Source: an uncultured Collinsella sp.
GTDB lineage: Bacteria; Actinomycetota; Coriobacteriia; Coriobacteriales; Coriobacteriaceae
Assembly (NCBI GenBank): GCA_900765115.1
Contig: CAAFQK010000061.1
Location: 1-24,915, forward strand
Length of the DNA stretch: 24,915 nucleotides
Reading direction: 5' to 3'
Under the pieces are notes generated by a model. It did not search any database. It was not told where the DNA came from and saw only the letters and a list, made by a program, of their open reading frames with translations. The position numbers and the translations under genes are program-made. Positions 22,876 through 24,915 of this stretch are shown in pieces; positions within the stretch are counted from its first letter, which is position 1, and each line of letters begins with the position of its first letter.

Positions 22876-22905
22876 AGCCTAGCACGAAAAGCACGTGCTT
22901 CGTAA
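22876..22905 (-). promoter_or_regulatory. Candidate extended -10 promoter for the leader
   Basis: On the minus strand TGCTAGGCT forms an extended -10 (box at 22876-22881), with TTACGA (22900-22905) 18 bp upstream. Transcription would start near 22869, giving a leader of about 125 nt that contains the hairpin. Confidence 0.35.
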
Positions 22906-22954
22906 GCGTTGAGTTTATGAAGATGCAGGGCACCAATAATCCCCCGACCCCATA

Positions 22955-23021
22955 AGTTGCGGTGGAATACGAACTGTTTTGACCCTTTAAGCAGCAATTC
23001 AGTCTCTATTTCACCGCAACT
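22955..23021. repeat. Imperfect inverted repeat, 22-nt arms
   Basis: Arms at 22955-22976 and 23000-23021 share AGTTGCGGTG and match at 18 of 22 positions when inverted, with a 23-nt loop. It lies next to another hairpin between the exporter gene and the DUF2798 leader. Both look like REP-type or miniature mobile repeats. Confidence 0.5.
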
Positions 23022-23024
23022 CAT

Positions 23025-23057
23025 TTGGTGCAAAGTGACCTGTCCTCCTTGCACCAA
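23025..23057. repeat. REP-like hairpin after the ThrE gene
   Basis: TTGGTGCAA (23025-23033) and TTGCACCAA (23049-23057) pair perfectly and enclose a GGACAGGTCAC-type core (minus strand). The hairpin abuts the stop codon of the exporter. From memory, sequences of the type GGGACAGGTCACTTTGCACC recur in many genomes as REP-like repeats linked to IS200-like transposases; no transposase is present here. Confidence 0.5.
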
Positions 23058-24626
23058 TTAGCTGGTGTGGCGCCAGCGAGGGTCGGTGAGCGTACGCGCC
23101 ACACCCAGGCCAACGGGCAAAAACGCCACGATGAGCACTGCACGCACAAACCAACCGAGCATATTGACCGTATCGAAGGTGCACATGTAGTACATCGAGC
23201 GATACAGATACAGGCCCGGCACCATAATGACAATTGATGGCACCGTGAGGGCGATACGTGGGTAGGTGAGCTTGACTTCGGCCAAGCTTGCCAGCAGCCC
23301 CGATACCAGCGCGCCGATAAACGCTGCCGCCTCGGGAGGCATACCTACGCTCAGGCCCAGAAAGGGAAACAGCGTCGGCGCATCGACGAGCGTAAGGCGC
23401 AAGGTATTAGACACGGCACCGATCAGACCAGCCGCCGCTGCCATCTTTACCGGGCTGTTGAACATAACCGAGAAGCCAAATACGCCAACGAAGCTCATCA
23501 CCACGCGCAGGAGCGTAAGGGCAAGCGGCGAAAGGCCCAATGGGGCAAAGTCGTCCGGCGCCAGGTCAACACACTCGGCAACCATCCAACCTACGAGCGT
23601 CGCCATCACAATAATCGATACGGCATATGAAAGGCGCTCGATACCGCTTCGCATGTCGAGCTTAGCGATGTCGAGGCCTGCCGTAATGAGCGGAAAGCCG
23701 GGAATCACAAAGAGCATGGCGCCGATATAGCCTTCTTGGTGCGACATTGCCCCCGGTATGACCTGGCCAAGGCCGAGCAATGCCAGCAGATACGAAACGC
23801 AAGCGAGCGCAACGCCGGTCGTCAGCGCGCTGAACTGACCAAGGCCTTGCCTGAGAATATGGGAGCGGGCAAAGTTGCCGACACCCGCGCCCACGAACGC
23901 GCATGCCATCTCAATAGGACCGCCGCCAAGTAAAAAGACAAAGGCGCCACAGGCGCAGGCCGCCGCAAGGCCCTGTTGCCAAGGCGCGTAATCAGGTTTT
24001 GAACTCTCAACGGTCTTGAGCATCTCGTGATACTCGTGCACCGTGAAGCGACGACCATAGGTCTCGATTTCCTTGAGGAAACTCTCCATCATCCAAATGC
24101 GATGGGTATTGACGCCCGTTGTGGGCAGGCTGACGACCTCGTTAAAGCAGTGGCCATCTTCGATGCAGGTACACTCAAACGATAGGAGACTCAAGTCGAC
24201 GTGGATGGTGACACCGAGTACGGCGGCGACTCGATTCATGGTATCGCGTACACGCCAGGCACCCGTTCCGCTCGCGAGCATAAGCATACCGGTGCGGCAG
24301 ATGATGGATGATTTATCGGTGAGCGGCGCATCGACGGCAAGTTCATCGCCTGCCGTCACGATCTGGTGCCAGTCAGTTTTCATATGGAGCGCGCCGGCAC
24401 GAACACCGTGGTGCATGGGGGCTCTCGAAAGCAGCGAGTTAAGGCGCGAAGACTGTGGGGGCTCCGTTGATTCGCCCTCGTCCTCGTCGGGCTCTTCATC
24501 GACCAGATCAAAGGAATCAAGCGGCGCTGGCTCGCGACGGTCGATCAGCTCCTCGTCCTCATCATCAAAGTAATTGAACTGATCGAGCATGTCCTCTTCG
24601 ATTGAACGCTCGCTCGCGTCGTCCAT
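23058..24626 (-). CDS. ThrE-family threonine/serine exporter
   Basis: The 522-residue protein contains both halves of the ThrE family in one chain. Residues 1-70 are a very acidic, probably disordered tail. A cytoplasmic domain (about 75-215) includes GTGAWRVRDTMNRVAAVLGV, typical of the ThrE N-terminal region, then five membrane helices from about 220. A second set of five helices (about 385-515, the ThrE_2 half) ends with LTYPRIALTVPSIVIMVPG (split). In Corynebacterium ThrE exports threonine and serine using the proton gradient; the substrate here is inferred. GGGAG precedes the ATG. The gene is monocistronic in this window, with REP-like repeats on both sides. The N-terminal acidic tail is longer than usual. 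Confidence 0.85.
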   Translation of the reverse strand: MDDASERSIEEDMLDQFNYFDDEDEELIDRREPAPLDSFDLVDEEPDEDEGESTEPPQSSRLNSLLSRAPMHHGVRAGALHMKTDWHQIVTAGDELAVDAPLTDKSSIICRTGMLMLASGTGAWRVRDTMNRVAAVLGVTIHVDLSLLSFECTCIEDGHCFNEVVSLPTTGVNTHRIWMMESFLKEIETYGRRFTVHEYHEMLKTVESSKPDYAPWQQGLAAACACGAFVFLLGGGPIEMACAFVGAGVGNFARSHILRQGLGQFSALTTGVALACVSYLLALLGLGQVIPGAMSHQEGYIGAMLFVIPGFPLITAGLDIAKLDMRSGIERLSYAVSIIVMATLVGWMVAECVDLAPDDFAPLGLSPLALTLLRVVMSFVGVFGFSVMFNSPVKMAAAAGLIGAVSNTLRLTLVDAPTLFPFLGLSVGMPPEAAAFIGALVSGLLASLAEVKLTYPRIALTVPSIVIMVPGLYLYRSMYYMCTFDTVNMLGWFVRAVLIVAFLPVGLGVARTLTDPRWRHTS

Positions 24627-24753
24627 ATAGACGCTCCCTTCCTACCGACTAACCCCCATCCTAGGCAGCAACGGCTAAAGGAAACATAAAAGAGACGGCT
24701 GTCATGCATAGAAGGCGCAAACCCCCAATGCGTCGGTAGATCCCCAACGACTA

Positions 24754-24798
24754 GGACTGTCCCCAAGTGCCGGCAGAAAAGGAACGTCCCTAAGTGCC
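24754..24798. repeat. Two direct 18-nt repeats, REP-like
   Basis: The segments at 24754-24771 and 24781-24798 match at 15 of 18 positions and share GTCCC-N-AAGTGCC, with a period of 27 bp. The wording resembles the GGGACGTTCC and TGGCACTT words of REP elements linked to IS200-like (RAYT) transposases. The rest of 24627-24915 shows no supportable gene. Confidence 0.45.
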
Positions 24799-24863
24799 AA
24801 CCAGGGCAACACCGCAGATAGAGGACGGACAGACACTATGACCCAATCCGAGGGCACTAAAAA

Positions 24864-24899
24864 GATAGGAGCCCCCGCTCGTGACCGCGGGTCGGGGCT
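24864..24899 (-). terminator. Possible terminator of a minus-strand gene beyond the right edge
   Basis: AGCCCC with CCGC on one arm pairs with GCGG and GGGCT on the other (24870-24899), with a small bulge. On the minus strand CCTATCTTTTTAG follows. A gene entering from the right would end here. Confidence 0.4.
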
Positions 24900-24915
24900 G
24901 CGACAATGATGTTGA

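Noticed and set aside
22857..23057. A 66-codon minus-strand frame after the ThrE-like gene.
   Set aside because: It consists largely of the two inverted repeats, and its start lies within the hairpin; better explained as repeat DNA.
24838..24891. A 17-codon plus-strand frame starting MTQSEGTKK at the right edge.
   Set aside because: No ribosome binding site and it runs through a terminator-like hairpin.

Overview
The window reads as part of a Coriobacteriia chromosome, most likely Collinsella or a close relative. This is inferred from the high-GC core genes, a disA-ispD-ispF-cysS-rlmB-yacP cluster, MntP, PepD, ClpC and a very large fused acyl-CoA dehydratase activase. No marker in the window fixes the genus.

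Positions 1 to about 4770 are accessory DNA with visibly lower GC than the rest. They hold the edge of a probable integrated element: a ribbon-helix-helix gene with a repeated operator, an HTH gene, a frameshifted DnaC-like ATPase gene and an unrecognised Cys-cluster protein. The element seems to end at the 3' side of tRNA-Thr(TGT), where three TTGCACA repeats lie exactly 12 bp apart, the layout of arm-type integrase sites. Across the tRNA is a single-gene HTH-HipA-like kinase preceded by a perfect 22-bp inverted repeat.

Positions 4801-10338 (minus strand) are housekeeping: disA (c-di-AMP synthesis), ispD and ispF (MEP isoprenoid pathway) and cysS in a tightly coupled run. A terminator and a long structured hairpin follow, then rlmB and yacP. 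Divergently, mntP (Mn2+ export) sits behind a yybP-ykoY type manganese riboswitch with a terminator, and a possible second switch acts on the ribosome binding site.

Positions 11344-16609 (minus) hold pepD, a RelB-like/PIN toxin-antitoxin pair with a palindromic operator, and clpC. Positions 16802-21914 hold a TetR regulator that overlaps a 1479-residue protein combining two BadF/HgdC-type ATPase domains with DUF2229-like and HgdB-like regions. A 21-bp palindrome upstream is the likely TetR operator.

Positions 22196-24626 hold a DUF2798-like membrane protein and a ThrE-like exporter. The DUF2798-like gene has an attenuator-like leader: a 19-codon open frame reads through a strong terminator hairpin just before the gene. 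REP-like repeats sit on both sides of the exporter gene.

The best leads for new biology are the HTH-HipA one-gene system, the giant activase with its TetR circuit, the DUF2798 leader, the dual mntP switch, and the hairpin between cysS and rlmB.
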